Part shown: positions 24,139-34,330 of the stretch, piece after piece
Layout of the letters: each line of letters starts with the position of its first letter
How positions within the stretch are numbered: position 1 is the first letter of the stretch
The notes under the pieces: model-generated
Told to the model about the DNA's origin: nothing
Databases searched by the model: none
What the model saw: only the letters and a program-made list of their open reading frames with translations
Program-made: the position numbers and the translations under genes
Assembly: GCA_963704565.1 (NCBI GenBank)
Contig: OY969917.1
Span: 1,984,001 to 2,048,000 of the forward strand
DNA length: 64,000 nt
DNA from: Rhodoblastus sp963704565
GTDB taxonomy: Bacteria; Pseudomonadota; Alphaproteobacteria; Rhizobiales; Beijerinckiaceae
Direction: 5' to 3'

Positions 24139-24987
24139 ATGACAGGGATGGACTGCGCCTTGCGGCGCCTGGATATCGAGGAGCCTGTGTCGCGCCTGGC
24201 GATGCTCTCGACCCGATTCGCCAAGATCGCGCTCGGCCTCGCCGCGCTTGCCTTGATCGCCGCCCATGCCCATGGGGCGCTGGCGCGTTTTTTCGCGGTC
24301 CTGACCCTGCGGCCCAATTCCGTGCCCGATCCCGCCGTCGGGCTGTTGTTTTTCGCCGCGGCTTTGGCGGTCGCGGCGGCGGCGGTCGTTCTCGCCGCCG
24401 GCGCGGCGGCTTCGATCTGGATCAAGGGCCGGCGCGGCGTCGGCCGCATCATCGCGACCCTGGCGCTGGTGAGCCTGCTGCTGCCCTATCCGGCCTGGCT
24501 GGTCTATTCGGCCGGGTTCCCGCCCTGGCTCGCCGATATTTCCACCGACGCCGACGATCCGCCCGCCTTCGTCAACACGCCCGAAATCGTCGCGGCGCGC
24601 GACGGCTGGGCGCCCGGCGCTTTCGATCCGGCGAAGAAACGGGCCTTGCTCGAGGCTTATCCCGACCTCGATTCGATCGAACTCGACCTGAGCTTGGAAG
24701 AGGCTTTCCGCACCGTCCACGAGGCGGTGAGCGGGTTGAACTGGAAAATCCTGTCGGAAAGCCAGCCCGGCGGGCCGGACCGGCCGGACGGCCATATCGA
24801 GGCGCTCACCTTTTCGTCCGCCCTGCATCTGCCGGTGGCGATCGCCATCCGCCTGCATCCGGGCGAGGACGAAACCATTGTCGATATGAGGGCGGAAACC
24901 CGCTATCTGCCCAACGATCTCGGCGCCGGCGCCAAGCTGATCGGCAAGCTGAACGACGCGGTTTCGGACGAAGACAATTCGGATTGA
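24139..24987 (+). CDS. DUF1499-domain membrane protein
   Basis: About 282 aa. The N-terminal half has three or four hydrophobic helices (LGLAALALIAAHAHGALA; VGLLFFAAALAVAAAAVVL; IIATLALVSLLLPYPAW). The C-terminal half is a soluble DUF1499 domain (LEEAFRTVHEAVSGLNWKIL ... IDMRAETRYLPNDLGAG-like pattern), a family of unknown function. The start could be any of several ATGs (24139, 24148 or later); 24139 is the most upstream that does not run into the aroC promoter zone. It converges with the MBL hydrolase, with no gap between the genes. Confidence 0.75.
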   Translation: MTGMDCALRRLDIEEPVSRLAMLSTRFAKIALGLAALALIAAHAHGALARFFAVLTLRPNSVPDPAVGLLFFAAALAVAAAAVVLAAGAAASIWIKGRRGVGRIIATLALVSLLLPYPAWLVYSAGFPPWLADISTDADDPPAFVNTPEIVAARDGWAPGAFDPAKKRALLEAYPDLDSIELDLSLEEAFRTVHEAVSGLNWKILSESQPGGPDRPDGHIEALTFSSALHLPVAIAIRLHPGEDETIVDMRAETRYLPNDLGAGAKLIGKLNDAVSDEDNSD

Positions 24988-25938
24988 TCAGGCGAGGCTG
25001 AAAATCCCGTCGAGCCGGGGCGGACCGTCTGTCCTGACCAGCCCGCGCGCGCAAAAATCCTCCAGATGGGCGAAGGTCGACAGCGCCGCCGCGCCCTTGA
25101 GGCGCGGATCGAGTTTTTCGTAAACTTTCCCCACGATTTCCGGCACGCCGCGCGGGCCATCGCCCAAAGCTTTGAGAATCGATTTCTCGCGCGCATGGCG
25201 ATGATGGAGCAGGCCGCGCAAAAAACGTTGCGGCTGGCTTATCGGCCCGCCATGTCCCGGCCAAAAGATTTGATGGTCGAACGCGCGCAATTTTTCCAGC
25301 GAGTCCATGTAAAGCCGCATGGCGCCGTCCGGGGGCGCGACGATCGAGGTCGACCAGCCCATGACATGGTCGCCGGTGAACAAAGCCTTTTCCTCGACCA
25401 GCTCGAAACAGAGGTGATTCATGGTGTGGCCCGGCGTCGCCACGGCGCGCAGGGAAAAGCCCGCGCCGCGCCATATCTCGCCATCGGCGAGAATGCGGTC
25501 GGGGCGATAGTCGAGATCGTTGGCGGCGTCGAGCTTGTTGATTTCGCCCAGAGCCATGGCGCGAGCCGGATAATAAGGCGCGCAGCCGACGATTTCCGCG
25601 CCGGTCGCCTCCCGAAGGCGCCGCGCGGCGGGCGAATGGTCGCGATGGGTGTGGGTGACGAAAACGCCTACGATTTTCTCGCCCTTCAGCCCGGCGCGCA
25701 GCGCCTCGACATGGGCGGGCAGGTCGGGGCCGGGATCGACCACCACAACCTCGCCCGCGCCGACGACATAAGTACAGGTTCCGGTGAAGGTGAAAGGCCC
25801 CGGATTGGGCGCGACAATGCGCCGGACGAGCGGCGAGACGCGCATCAGCTCGCCGGGCGGCGCGGCGAAAGCGAGATCGAAGCGCGGCTCTTCCGCGCTT
25901 TCGCTGGTCGGTTCACGGGGCTGGCCGATCTGTTCCAT
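24988..25938 (-). CDS. MBL-fold metallo-hydrolase with C-terminal winged helix
   Basis: 316 aa of the LACTB2-like beta-lactamase-fold group. The metal motif is VTHTHRDHSPAA (HxHxDH), with further ligands in TPGHTMNH and the GDHVMGWS region. The C-terminal 70 residues (LGDGPRGVPEIVGKVYEKL ... LEDFCARGLV) form a winged helix as in LACTB2, where the family cleaves RNA or small esters. The start at ATG 25938 gives a polar N-terminal tail of about 30 residues before the fold. It is soluble; no export signal is seen. Confidence 0.88.
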   Translation of the reverse strand: MEQIGQPREPTSESAEEPRFDLAFAAPPGELMRVSPLVRRIVAPNPGPFTFTGTCTYVVGAGEVVVVDPGPDLPAHVEALRAGLKGEKIVGVFVTHTHRDHSPAARRLREATGAEIVGCAPYYPARAMALGEINKLDAANDLDYRPDRILADGEIWRGAGFSLRAVATPGHTMNHLCFELVEEKALFTGDHVMGWSTSIVAPPDGAMRLYMDSLEKLRAFDHQIFWPGHGGPISQPQRFLRGLLHHRHAREKSILKALGDGPRGVPEIVGKVYEKLDPRLKGAAALSTFAHLEDFCARGLVRTDGPPRLDGIFSLA

Positions 25939-25976
25939 GGGAAAGATTTAAAGCCTCGCCGCCTGCCCGCAAGAAC

Positions 25977-26330
25977 TCAATTGATTTTATGCGCGCTCCA
26001 GGTGCCGCCGCAGTAGTCGGTATTGGACGACCAGGGGCCGGAGGCGGCGTCGCCCTTCACGGTCCCATTGGCGCGCATGACCCTCTGGCCTTGCGAGAAA
26101 TGGCCGACGAAAGTGCCGGTGTCGTCGATATAGCCCCAGGGTTCGACGCTCTGGGCGTCGATGGCCACGATGCGATTGTCCTTGATCGTCACCACGGTCT
26201 GGGCCGAAGGCTCGCATTTGCCGACCGCCGTCACGGCGCTGACGCTCCAGCGGCCGTCATGGCTCGACTGGGCGGCGGCGGAAAGCGGAAACAGCACAAG
26301 CAAACCAGCGGCAAGCATTTTCGCGCGCAC
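25977..26330 (-). CDS. Small exported protein of unknown function
   Basis: 117 aa from GTG 26330, placed seven bases after AGGGAG. The N-terminus (VRAKMLAAGLLVLFPLSAAAQ) is a clear signal peptide with a probable cleavage after AAAQ or AQS. The mature part has two conserved-looking cysteines (GKCEPS and DYCGGTW) that could form a disulfide, with repeated beta-type strands (TVVTIKDNRIVAIDAQ). It resembles small periplasmic beta-barrel proteins, but I cannot name the family. Confidence 0.6.
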   Translation of the reverse strand: MRAKMLAAGLLVLFPLSAAAQSSHDGRWSVSAVTAVGKCEPSAQTVVTIKDNRIVAIDAQSVEPWGYIDDTGTFVGHFSQGQRVMRANGTVKGDAASGPWSSNTDYCGGTWSAHKIN

Positions 26331-26446
26331 GGACCATCTCCCTGGGCAAGCGGGCATAGGAAAGAACCCGGTCGCACGATTTGCGCCGGTTGCAAAGCGC
26401 CAACGGCTTCTTTCAACAAAGAATTTTCACGGGAGACGCAAAAATG

Positions 26447-28264
26447 TCACGCCGCCCGCAAGGCCTCGCGCAATTGGGCCAGCAGATCGGCGCCGACGAA
26501 GATGAAATCGCGCGCCCCCGCGGCGCGCCATTGCGCTTCGCTCTCGCCAGGGCGGCCGGCGACGTACAGATGCGCGCCGGCGGCGGTCAAAGCCTTGGCG
26601 GCCTCCATGCCCCGTTCGGCATAAACCGCGTCGGAGGAGCACAGAACCGCGAGTTTCGCGCCGCTGGCCTTGAAAGCTTGCGCCAGCGCCGCCGCGTCGG
26701 CGAAACCGTCGTTGCCGAGCGCCTCGACGCCGCCGGCCTCGAAGAAATTCTTGGCGAAAGTCGCCCGCGCCGTGAAGGCAGCGACCGGGCCGAGATTGGC
26801 GAGAAAAATTCTTGGCTTCGTCGCGGCGGCTTCGGCCTCGTCGCGCAAAAGCTCGAAAGGCTCGGCGGTTCGATGTGGCGCGAGCGCCTTGTCGTTGGCG
26901 ACGGGCGTTGGCGGGGCGGGCCGAAGCACGGCGACCTGTTTTTCGTGAATGTCGGGAAATTCGCTGGCGCCGGTCAGCGGCTCCTTGCGGCGCGCGACAT
27001 TCTTCGCCCGCTCCCCGGCGGTCCGGACCACCTCGGCCTGGAAGGCGCCGCTCGCCAGCGCATTGGGCAGGCCGCCGGCCTGTTCGACGGTCTGAAACAA
27101 GCCATAGGCCGTTTCGACGAGACCGTCGGTGAGCGCCTCGAAACCGCCGGCGCCGGCGGCCGGATCGGCGACCTTGCCGAGATTGGATTCCTCCAGCAGC
27201 ACCAGTTGCGTATTGCGCGCGAGGCGCCGGGCGAAGGCGTCGGGCAGGCCCAAAGCCTGGGTGAAGGGCAGGACCGAGATCGAATCGGCGCCGCCAAGCC
27301 CGGCGGAAAACACCGCGACGCTGGCGCGCAGCAGATTCACCCAGGGGTCGCGCCGGGTCATCATCCGCCAGGCGGTTTCGCCATGGATGCGAATGGGCCG
27401 CGCCTCCAGGCCGCAGGCATGTTCGATCCCCGCCCACAGCCGGCGCAGCGCCCGGAATTTGGCGATGGTCAGGAATTCGTCGGCGTCGGCGGCGAGGCCG
27501 AAATCGATCATGTCGCGCGCCGCGTCGAGATCGATCCCCGAAGCCTCCAGCGCCCGCAGCGCGGCGAGGCCGCCGCCAATCGCGAAAGCCAGCTCCTGCG
27601 CCGGCGAGCCGCCGGCGGCGTGGACCACGCGGCCATCGGCGCGGATCAGATTTTTGCCAAAGCCTTTCGCGGCGAGGTCTTTGGCCTGTTGCGCCAGTCG
27701 CGGTCCTTCCCTGCCCCAGTCCAGCGCGGCGCCGCGCGCGGCGGCGGTCCCGATCGGATCGAGGCCGAAGGAAATGTCGAGTTTTTGCGGATCGCAGCCG
27801 CGCGCCCCGACGAGATCGAGCAGAGCCGCGACCGGCGCTTCCGGGCTTTCGGGCAGGTCGAACAGGACTTTCAGGCCCGCGTCGAGATGAATGTCCTTCA
27901 GCGCCGCGTCCAAGGCCGCGCCGTCCGCCAGGCCGAAGCCGCAGGCGCCGGTCGAGCCGGCGAAAACGATCTGCAAGCCGTCGGCGCCGTTTTCGAGATC
28001 GGTCAGCGCGAGTTCATTGGCCGCCCTGGCCTCGGGATGATCGACGCGGGCGACGATTTTCCAGTCCCCGGCGGCGCGGAAGGCGCGCGGCTTGCCGGCG
28101 GCGCGGGGATAAAGCGGCTGAATCTCGAAGCCGTCAGGCGTCTTGCCGACCAGTTTTTGCAGCGGCGCGCCCTTGAGGGCGGCTTCGACCTTGGCGCGCC
28201 ACACATCCTCGGCGGCGGGAGGGAAAGCGTCGACGAAGGGCGCGGCTTGGTCCGGCGCGGCCAT
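26447..28264 (-). CDS. mutA: Methylmalonyl-CoA mutase small subunit
   Basis: 605 aa. The TIM-barrel domain (about residues 40-430) has typical segments such as RIHGETAWRMMTRRDPWVN and LPDAFARRLARNTQLVLLEESNLGKVADPA. The C-terminal cobalamin-type domain lacks the DxHxxG His motif, as expected for the non-catalytic small subunit. With MutB it interconverts methylmalonyl-CoA and succinyl-CoA using adenosylcobalamin. ATG 28264 has AGGAGA six bases upstream. No mutB follows; the next gene downstream is an unrelated small exported protein, so the partner is encoded elsewhere. Confidence 0.92.
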   Translation of the reverse strand: MAAPDQAAPFVDAFPPAAEDVWRAKVEAALKGAPLQKLVGKTPDGFEIQPLYPRAAGKPRAFRAAGDWKIVARVDHPEARAANELALTDLENGADGLQIVFAGSTGACGFGLADGAALDAALKDIHLDAGLKVLFDLPESPEAPVAALLDLVGARGCDPQKLDISFGLDPIGTAAARGAALDWGREGPRLAQQAKDLAAKGFGKNLIRADGRVVHAAGGSPAQELAFAIGGGLAALRALEASGIDLDAARDMIDFGLAADADEFLTIAKFRALRRLWAGIEHACGLEARPIRIHGETAWRMMTRRDPWVNLLRASVAVFSAGLGGADSISVLPFTQALGLPDAFARRLARNTQLVLLEESNLGKVADPAAGAGGFEALTDGLVETAYGLFQTVEQAGGLPNALASGAFQAEVVRTAGERAKNVARRKEPLTGASEFPDIHEKQVAVLRPAPPTPVANDKALAPHRTAEPFELLRDEAEAAATKPRIFLANLGPVAAFTARATFAKNFFEAGGVEALGNDGFADAAALAQAFKASGAKLAVLCSSDAVYAERGMEAAKALTAAGAHLYVAGRPGESEAQWRAAGARDFIFVGADLLAQLREALRAA

Positions 28265-28419
28265 GGCTGGTCTCCTAAATTTTCCCGGCCCTTTTGCCAT
28301 TTTGCGCGCTGCGGCGCCACTTGTCCTTGGTCGAAGGCGCGAGGCGCCGCAATCTAGCAATTGACAAAATTTCACACCGCTGTGGCATATTGCGCGAGCT
28401 CGCGAAAAAGGCTCCTCCC

Positions 28420-28980
28420 ATGACTGAAACGCAATTGCCGCCGAAACGTCGCCACTGGCGCTTTCACATTCCTCATTCCCATCTCAGCTCGGTGTTCGGC
28501 GACGACTGGTTCGCGCTCAAAGCGGAAGGCTTCGCCCGCTTTTTCGGCACGCCGACCTTTCTGGTCGGGCAAACCATCGTCGTTCTGATCTGGATAGGGG
28601 TCAATCTCGTCGGCTGGACAAATTTCGACATCTATCCCTTTATCCTGCTCAATCTCGCCTTTTCCCTCCAGGCCGCCTATGCCGCGCCGCTGATCCTGCT
28701 GGCGCAGACCCGGCAGGCCGACCGCGACAAGGCCAATAGCGAGGCCGACGCGATGCACCGCGAGGAATTGCACAATGTCAGCGACCAGCGCCAGCGGGAG
28801 ATGCACAAGCAATCCTGTCTGCTGGTGGAGATGATGGGCCAGAACAACACGCTGACCGAACAGATTGGCGTGCTCGCCCAGCAGAACATCACCCTGACCC
28901 GCACGGTCCATGAACTGACCGAGCGCATCGAGGCGCTGACGGTCGATCTCCGTGACCGTCTGTCGACGGCAAAGGGCTGA
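28420..28980 (+). CDS. DUF1003 membrane protein, copy 1
   Basis: 186 aa. Two membrane helices (FLVGQTIVVLIWIGVNLVGW and FILLNLAFSLQAAYAAPLIL) are joined by the DUF1003-typical loop (TNFDIYPF), followed by a conserved LLAQTRQADRDK and a long C-terminal coiled coil (about residues 105-180). The family is of unknown function. ATG 28420 follows CTCCC without a strong ribosome binding site. It is divergent from mutA and 85 bp from a second copy. Confidence 0.85.
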   Translation: MTETQLPPKRRHWRFHIPHSHLSSVFGDDWFALKAEGFARFFGTPTFLVGQTIVVLIWIGVNLVGWTNFDIYPFILLNLAFSLQAAYAAPLILLAQTRQADRDKANSEADAMHREELHNVSDQRQREMHKQSCLLVEMMGQNNTLTEQIGVLAQQNITLTRTVHELTERIEALTVDLRDRLSTAKG

Positions 28981-29065
28981 ACAGGCTTTCGTCGTCGCGC
29001 CGGCTTCGCAAAAGACGGCGCGCCTGTAGCATGGTGATGAACCATCCGAACGGGAGGAATGCATC

Positions 29066-29623
29066 GTGAGCGATTCGAAAATATCGCCCTCCGGGCTTCA
29101 CTGGCGCTTTCACATTTCTCATTCCCATCTCAACTCGGCGTTCGGCGACGACTGGTTCGGGCTCAAGGCCGAGGGCTTTGCCCGTTTTTTCGGCACCCCG
29201 GTTTTCCTGATCGGGCAAACCATCGTCGTTCTGATCTGGATATGGGTCAATCTCGCTGGCTGGACCAAATTCGACGTCTATCCGTTCATCCTGCTCAATC
29301 TCGCCTTTTCCCTCCAGGCCGCCTATGCTGCGCCGCTGATCCTGCTGGCGCAGACTCGACAGGCCGACCGCGACAAGGCCCAGAGCGAGGCCGACGCGAT
29401 GCATCGCGAGGATCTTCACAGGATCAGCGAAGAACGCCAGGAAACGACCCACGAACAGACCAACCTGCTCATCGAAATGCTGAGGCAGAACAATCATCTG
29501 ACCGAGCAGATCAACGACCTGGCGCAACAGAACATCGCCCTGACCCGCACCGTGCATCAATTGGCGGAGCGGATCGAGGCCTTGACCATTGAAATGCGCG
29601 ATCGCCTGGCGGCGTGGGCCTGA
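29066..29623 (+). CDS. DUF1003 membrane protein, copy 2
   Basis: 185 aa, starting at GTG 29066 behind GGGAGGA. It is a paralogue of the preceding gene, nearly identical over the membrane region (RFFGTP-FL-GQTIVVLIWI) and more divergent in the coiled coil and at both ends. The tandem pair probably arose by local duplication and may form hetero-oligomers through the coiled coils, which is inference. Confidence 0.85.
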   Translation: MSDSKISPSGLHWRFHISHSHLNSAFGDDWFGLKAEGFARFFGTPVFLIGQTIVVLIWIWVNLAGWTKFDVYPFILLNLAFSLQAAYAAPLILLAQTRQADRDKAQSEADAMHREDLHRISEERQETTHEQTNLLIEMLRQNNHLTEQINDLAQQNIALTRTVHQLAERIEALTIEMRDRLAAWA

Positions 29624-29634
29624 CCCTTGCCGCA

Positions 29635-29661
29635 GCGTCCGGGGGGCGTTTTGCCGGACGT
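29635..29661. terminator. Hairpin after the DUF1003 pair
   Basis: Arms gcgtccgg (29635-29642) and ccggacgt (29654-29661) form a stem just past the second stop codon, with an 11-base loop containing a G-run. No long T-run follows, so termination strength is uncertain. Confidence 0.4.
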
Positions 29662-29785
29662 CCCATTCTCGCCGCCTTTATGGGCGATCTAGGCCTGTCG
29701 AAAAGGCGCGCCCGATTCACCTTTGGTTAAGACTCGCGGGCGTTTGTTGCATTGCGGTAGAGCCGGTCGCGGCGAGGAAAGCAAA

Positions 29786-31003
29786 GTGCAAAATTCATTC
29801 AAACTGGCGCGGGCGGCGGCGGCCGGCCTGGTTCTGGTTCTGACGCCCGTTTTCGGCGGCCCGGCGCTTGCCGGCGACGGATTCAATCTCGCCGGCCTGT
29901 TCGGCGGCCAGCCCGAGCAGCGGGCGATCACGACGTCGATTTTCATCGCCTCGACCCGCAAGGGCGGCGATCACCCCACCCAGCTGACCCCTGGCGCCAA
30001 GGCGCGTTACGCGCTCGATTTCATTTCCGTCCCGCCCGACCACCAGCCGGGCCGGATCGAACGGCCCGCTTTCGGCGGCCCCAATCCCGACCATCATTTC
30101 ATGCTGCGCGAGCAGAGCGAGCTGGAGCCGAACGAATTCGGCGAGCAACTGGCGGCGCAGCTTTCGGGGCGGGTCGGCATGAATCGCGACGTGCTGGTCT
30201 ATGTCCACGGCTTCAACACGTCGCTCGACGACGCCCGGTTCCGGTTGGCGCAGATCGTGGTGGACACCCATTTCGGCGGCGTCGCGGCGCTGTTCACCTG
30301 GCCGTCCAAGTCGCAGCTTCTGGCCTATGGCGCGGACAAGGAAGCCGCCATGGCCTCGCGCGCCGCGCTCCGCAATCTATTGCAAACCATCGCCGCGACG
30401 CCTGGCGTCGGCCGCATCCAGATCGTCGCCCATTCGATGGGAACCTGGCTGACCATGGAGGCGCTCGACGAGGCGGCGCTGTCCGGCTCGCCCGACCTGC
30501 ACGGCAAGCTCGGCAATGTCATGCTGGCGGCGCCGGACATCGATCTTTCGGTGTTTCGCGAGCAGATCGCTACGCTCGATCCGTCCCATTTCTCGGTCTA
30601 TGTCTCCAAGGACGACCGCGCCTTGCAGATTTCGGCAGGTCTGCAGGGCGACCGCCGCCTCGGCTCGCTCGATCCGGGGTCGGATCAGGACCGCGAGCTG
30701 ATCGAAAAGCTCGGCGTCGGGGTTTATGACATTTCCGACCTGTCCACCACGCTGATCGGCCACGACATCTACGCCGACGCGCCGCAGGTGATCCGCCAGA
30801 TCGGCAAGCGGATCGAGAAGCCGCGCCCCGCCGACGCCGATGTGCAAAGCGTGATCGACGCCGGCGCCGACCGCACGCCCCACCCGGCGCCGAACCAGAT
30901 CGACAGCCAGGCCCTGCCGGCGCCGGCGGCCTCCGCGCCGACGGCTGTCGCCGGCGTCACGCCCGCCGCCCCGGCGGTGCCCGCGGCGGCGGCGGTAAAA
31001 TGA
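29786..31003 (+). CDS. Exported alpha/beta hydrolase (DUF900-type)
   Basis: 405 aa from GTG 29786 behind GAGGAAA. A signal peptide (LARAAAAGLVLVLTPVFGGPALA) is followed by a DUF900-type alpha/beta hydrolase: an oxyanion-region VYVHGFNTSLDDA, the nucleophile elbow VAHSMGTW with its Ser, a later Asp in APDIDLSVF, and a candidate catalytic His in IGHDIYAD. The last 60 residues are Pro/Ala-rich and probably disordered. The substrate is unknown. It is preceded by a 160 bp spacer. Confidence 0.85.
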   Translation: MQNSFKLARAAAAGLVLVLTPVFGGPALAGDGFNLAGLFGGQPEQRAITTSIFIASTRKGGDHPTQLTPGAKARYALDFISVPPDHQPGRIERPAFGGPNPDHHFMLREQSELEPNEFGEQLAAQLSGRVGMNRDVLVYVHGFNTSLDDARFRLAQIVVDTHFGGVAALFTWPSKSQLLAYGADKEAAMASRAALRNLLQTIAATPGVGRIQIVAHSMGTWLTMEALDEAALSGSPDLHGKLGNVMLAAPDIDLSVFREQIATLDPSHFSVYVSKDDRALQISAGLQGDRRLGSLDPGSDQDRELIEKLGVGVYDISDLSTTLIGHDIYADAPQVIRQIGKRIEKPRPADADVQSVIDAGADRTPHPAPNQIDSQALPAPAASAPTAVAGVTPAAPAVPAAAAVK

Positions 31004-31063
31004 TCATTTCGTCCCGCCGGTGATCCCCCGAAGACTCTCGCGCGCGACCGCCGCGCCGGCGGC
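31004..31063 (-). pseudogene. Remnant of a DUF853 (HerA-like) gene 3' end
   Basis: The minus strand encodes a 19-residue tail ending ARESLRGITGGTK plus TGA. This matches the C-terminus of the intact DUF853 protein at 34331-35836 (AREILRGITGGVK) at 11 of 13 positions in the same orientation. The DNA shares the 15-mer cccgccggtgatccc. Nothing further upstream is recognisable. The fragment abuts the stop codon of the DUF900 hydrolase gene. Confidence 0.6.
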
Positions 31064-31308
31064 GCAGGGCTCTGAATCCAGTTTAACATCGACGCCCCAA
31101 GGGCGTCCTGGCCGTCCCCGGGCATGACGGCGTTGTCAACCCCAGTTCGTGGGCCTGGCCGCCGTCGGCCCGCGCTTGTGAAGCCTCGGGGAATGTGGCA
31201 GTTTTTGCTTGAAATGCCGGTGATGCGAAGAATGCGGGTCAATGTCGGCCATTTGGGTCGCGGCTTGCCCGCCGTCCGGCGAAATCCGTCGGGGAGGCAG
31301 AATCGATC
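31064..31308. other. Spacer before the glycine-rich gene
   Basis: There is no credible gene. A short stem (gacgccc-CAA-gggcgtc) near 31091-31107 is the only structure seen and could end transcription from the DUF900 gene. Confidence 0.4.
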
Positions 31309-33010
<1,702 letters not shown>

Positions 33011-33331
33011 GCGCGGCGCGACGGACGGCGTCGCGGACCCGTTCCGGCGCCGGACCGACCGCCGCGCGCCCTGGCGCGCCTCGGCCCATCGGGGCGACGA
33101 TCTCCCCAACCCCACTCGACTGGGTCGAGCCCAGGCTGGCGAAGGCCAATTCGGCGCGCGACGCGGCATAGAATTCAGCGGCCGACGCGCGGGCGGCCGG
33201 CGTGGGCGCGGCGGTCCCGCCAAAGGACGCTTGACCGGGCCAGCCAGGGATAGGCAGGGCGAGCTTGCGGATCCAGAGCTTGGGGAAGCAGGATATTCAG
33301 CTCGAACCTCGCTGCATGACGGAGTCGACGA
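33011..33331. other. 321 bp spacer between the Hint gene and the sulfotransferase
   Basis: GC-rich, with no confident gene. A minus-strand stretch (33110-33270) reads with protein-like composition but lacks a start, a family and a proper end, so it may be a decayed fragment. GGAG at the 3' edge is the ribosome binding site of the sulfotransferase gene. Confidence 0.35.
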
Positions 33332-34147
33332 ATGAAAAACGGCATCCATTTCATCGCCGGCCTGCCGCGGTCGGGTTCGACGCTGCTGGCGGCGCTGCTG
33401 CGGCAGAACCCGGCGCTCCACGCCGACATCACCAGCCCGGTCGGCTCGTTGGTCACCGGCATGTTGAGGGAAGTCAGTCAGGGCAACGAGACCGCGTTGA
33501 TGATCGACGACGCGCAGCGCGAGGCGCTGTTGCGCGGCGTGTTCGAAAACTACTACCACGCCATCCATCCCACGCGAACGGTGTTCGACACCAACTGCGG
33601 CTGGACGACGCGGCTGCATCTGATCGACGCGCTCCATCCGAACGCGAAAGTCATCTGCTGCGTGCGCCACATTCCGTGGATCATCGACAGCATCGAGCGG
33701 CTCATTCGGCAGAACCGCTGGGAGCTGTCGAAACTGTTCAATTTCGAGCCGGGCGGCACCGTCTATTCCCGCGCCGAGGGGCTGATGAGCGCGGCCGGCC
33801 TGGTCGGCTTCGCGCTGACCGCGCTGAAACAGGCGATGCACAGCGAGCAATCGGACCGGTTGCTGCTGCTGCCCTACGACGCGCTGACGCGCGACCCCGA
33901 GCGCGCGATGCAGGCGGTCTATGCCTTCACCGGCCTGCCGCCGTTCGCGCATGATTTCGCCAACGTCGCCTTCGAGGCGTCCGAGTTCGACGCCCGGCTC
34001 GGCACGCCGGGCCTGCATGACGTGCGGCCGAAGGCGGAGGCGCTCGAACGCCATACGATCCTGCCGCCTGATCTGTGGCGTCACTATGAAAACGCGAGCG
34101 TCTGGCGCGATCCGGCGTTCAACATCCGCGGCGTGCCGATCGTCTGA
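33332..34147 (+). CDS. Sulfotransferase family protein
   Basis: 271 aa. The N-terminal PAPS 5'-phosphosulfate loop is FIAGLPRSGSTLLAALL, and the later KVICCVRHIPWIIDSIERL fits the 3'-phosphate-binding segment with its Arg and Ser. Such enzymes move sulfate from PAPS to glycans, lipids or proteins; the acceptor is unknown. ATG 33332 has GGAG seven bases upstream. No signal peptide. It follows the glycine-rich/Hint gene on the same strand, so the two may have arrived together. Confidence 0.88.
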   Translation: MKNGIHFIAGLPRSGSTLLAALLRQNPALHADITSPVGSLVTGMLREVSQGNETALMIDDAQREALLRGVFENYYHAIHPTRTVFDTNCGWTTRLHLIDALHPNAKVICCVRHIPWIIDSIERLIRQNRWELSKLFNFEPGGTVYSRAEGLMSAAGLVGFALTALKQAMHSEQSDRLLLLPYDALTRDPERAMQAVYAFTGLPPFAHDFANVAFEASEFDARLGTPGLHDVRPKAEALERHTILPPDLWRHYENASVWRDPAFNIRGVPIV

Positions 34148-34330
34148 GCGAGCAATGCCGGTTCTGATTGATGACAACCGGTCAGGAGCGAAGCGCCCCC
34201 GAACTGATGGGGGGTCACTGGCTGCGATGAGTCGCGATCGATGAACATTGGATAAGGCCCCGGACTTAAGGCGTCGCCTTCGGGCCGAGCGCCGCAATGC
34301 CCGGACACGGCGCCGCGCAATCCGCGTGGC

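Noticed and set aside
33110..33270. Minus-strand gene fragment between the Hint and sulfotransferase genes
   Set aside because: The composition looks protein-like, but there is no start, no recognisable family and no proper end.
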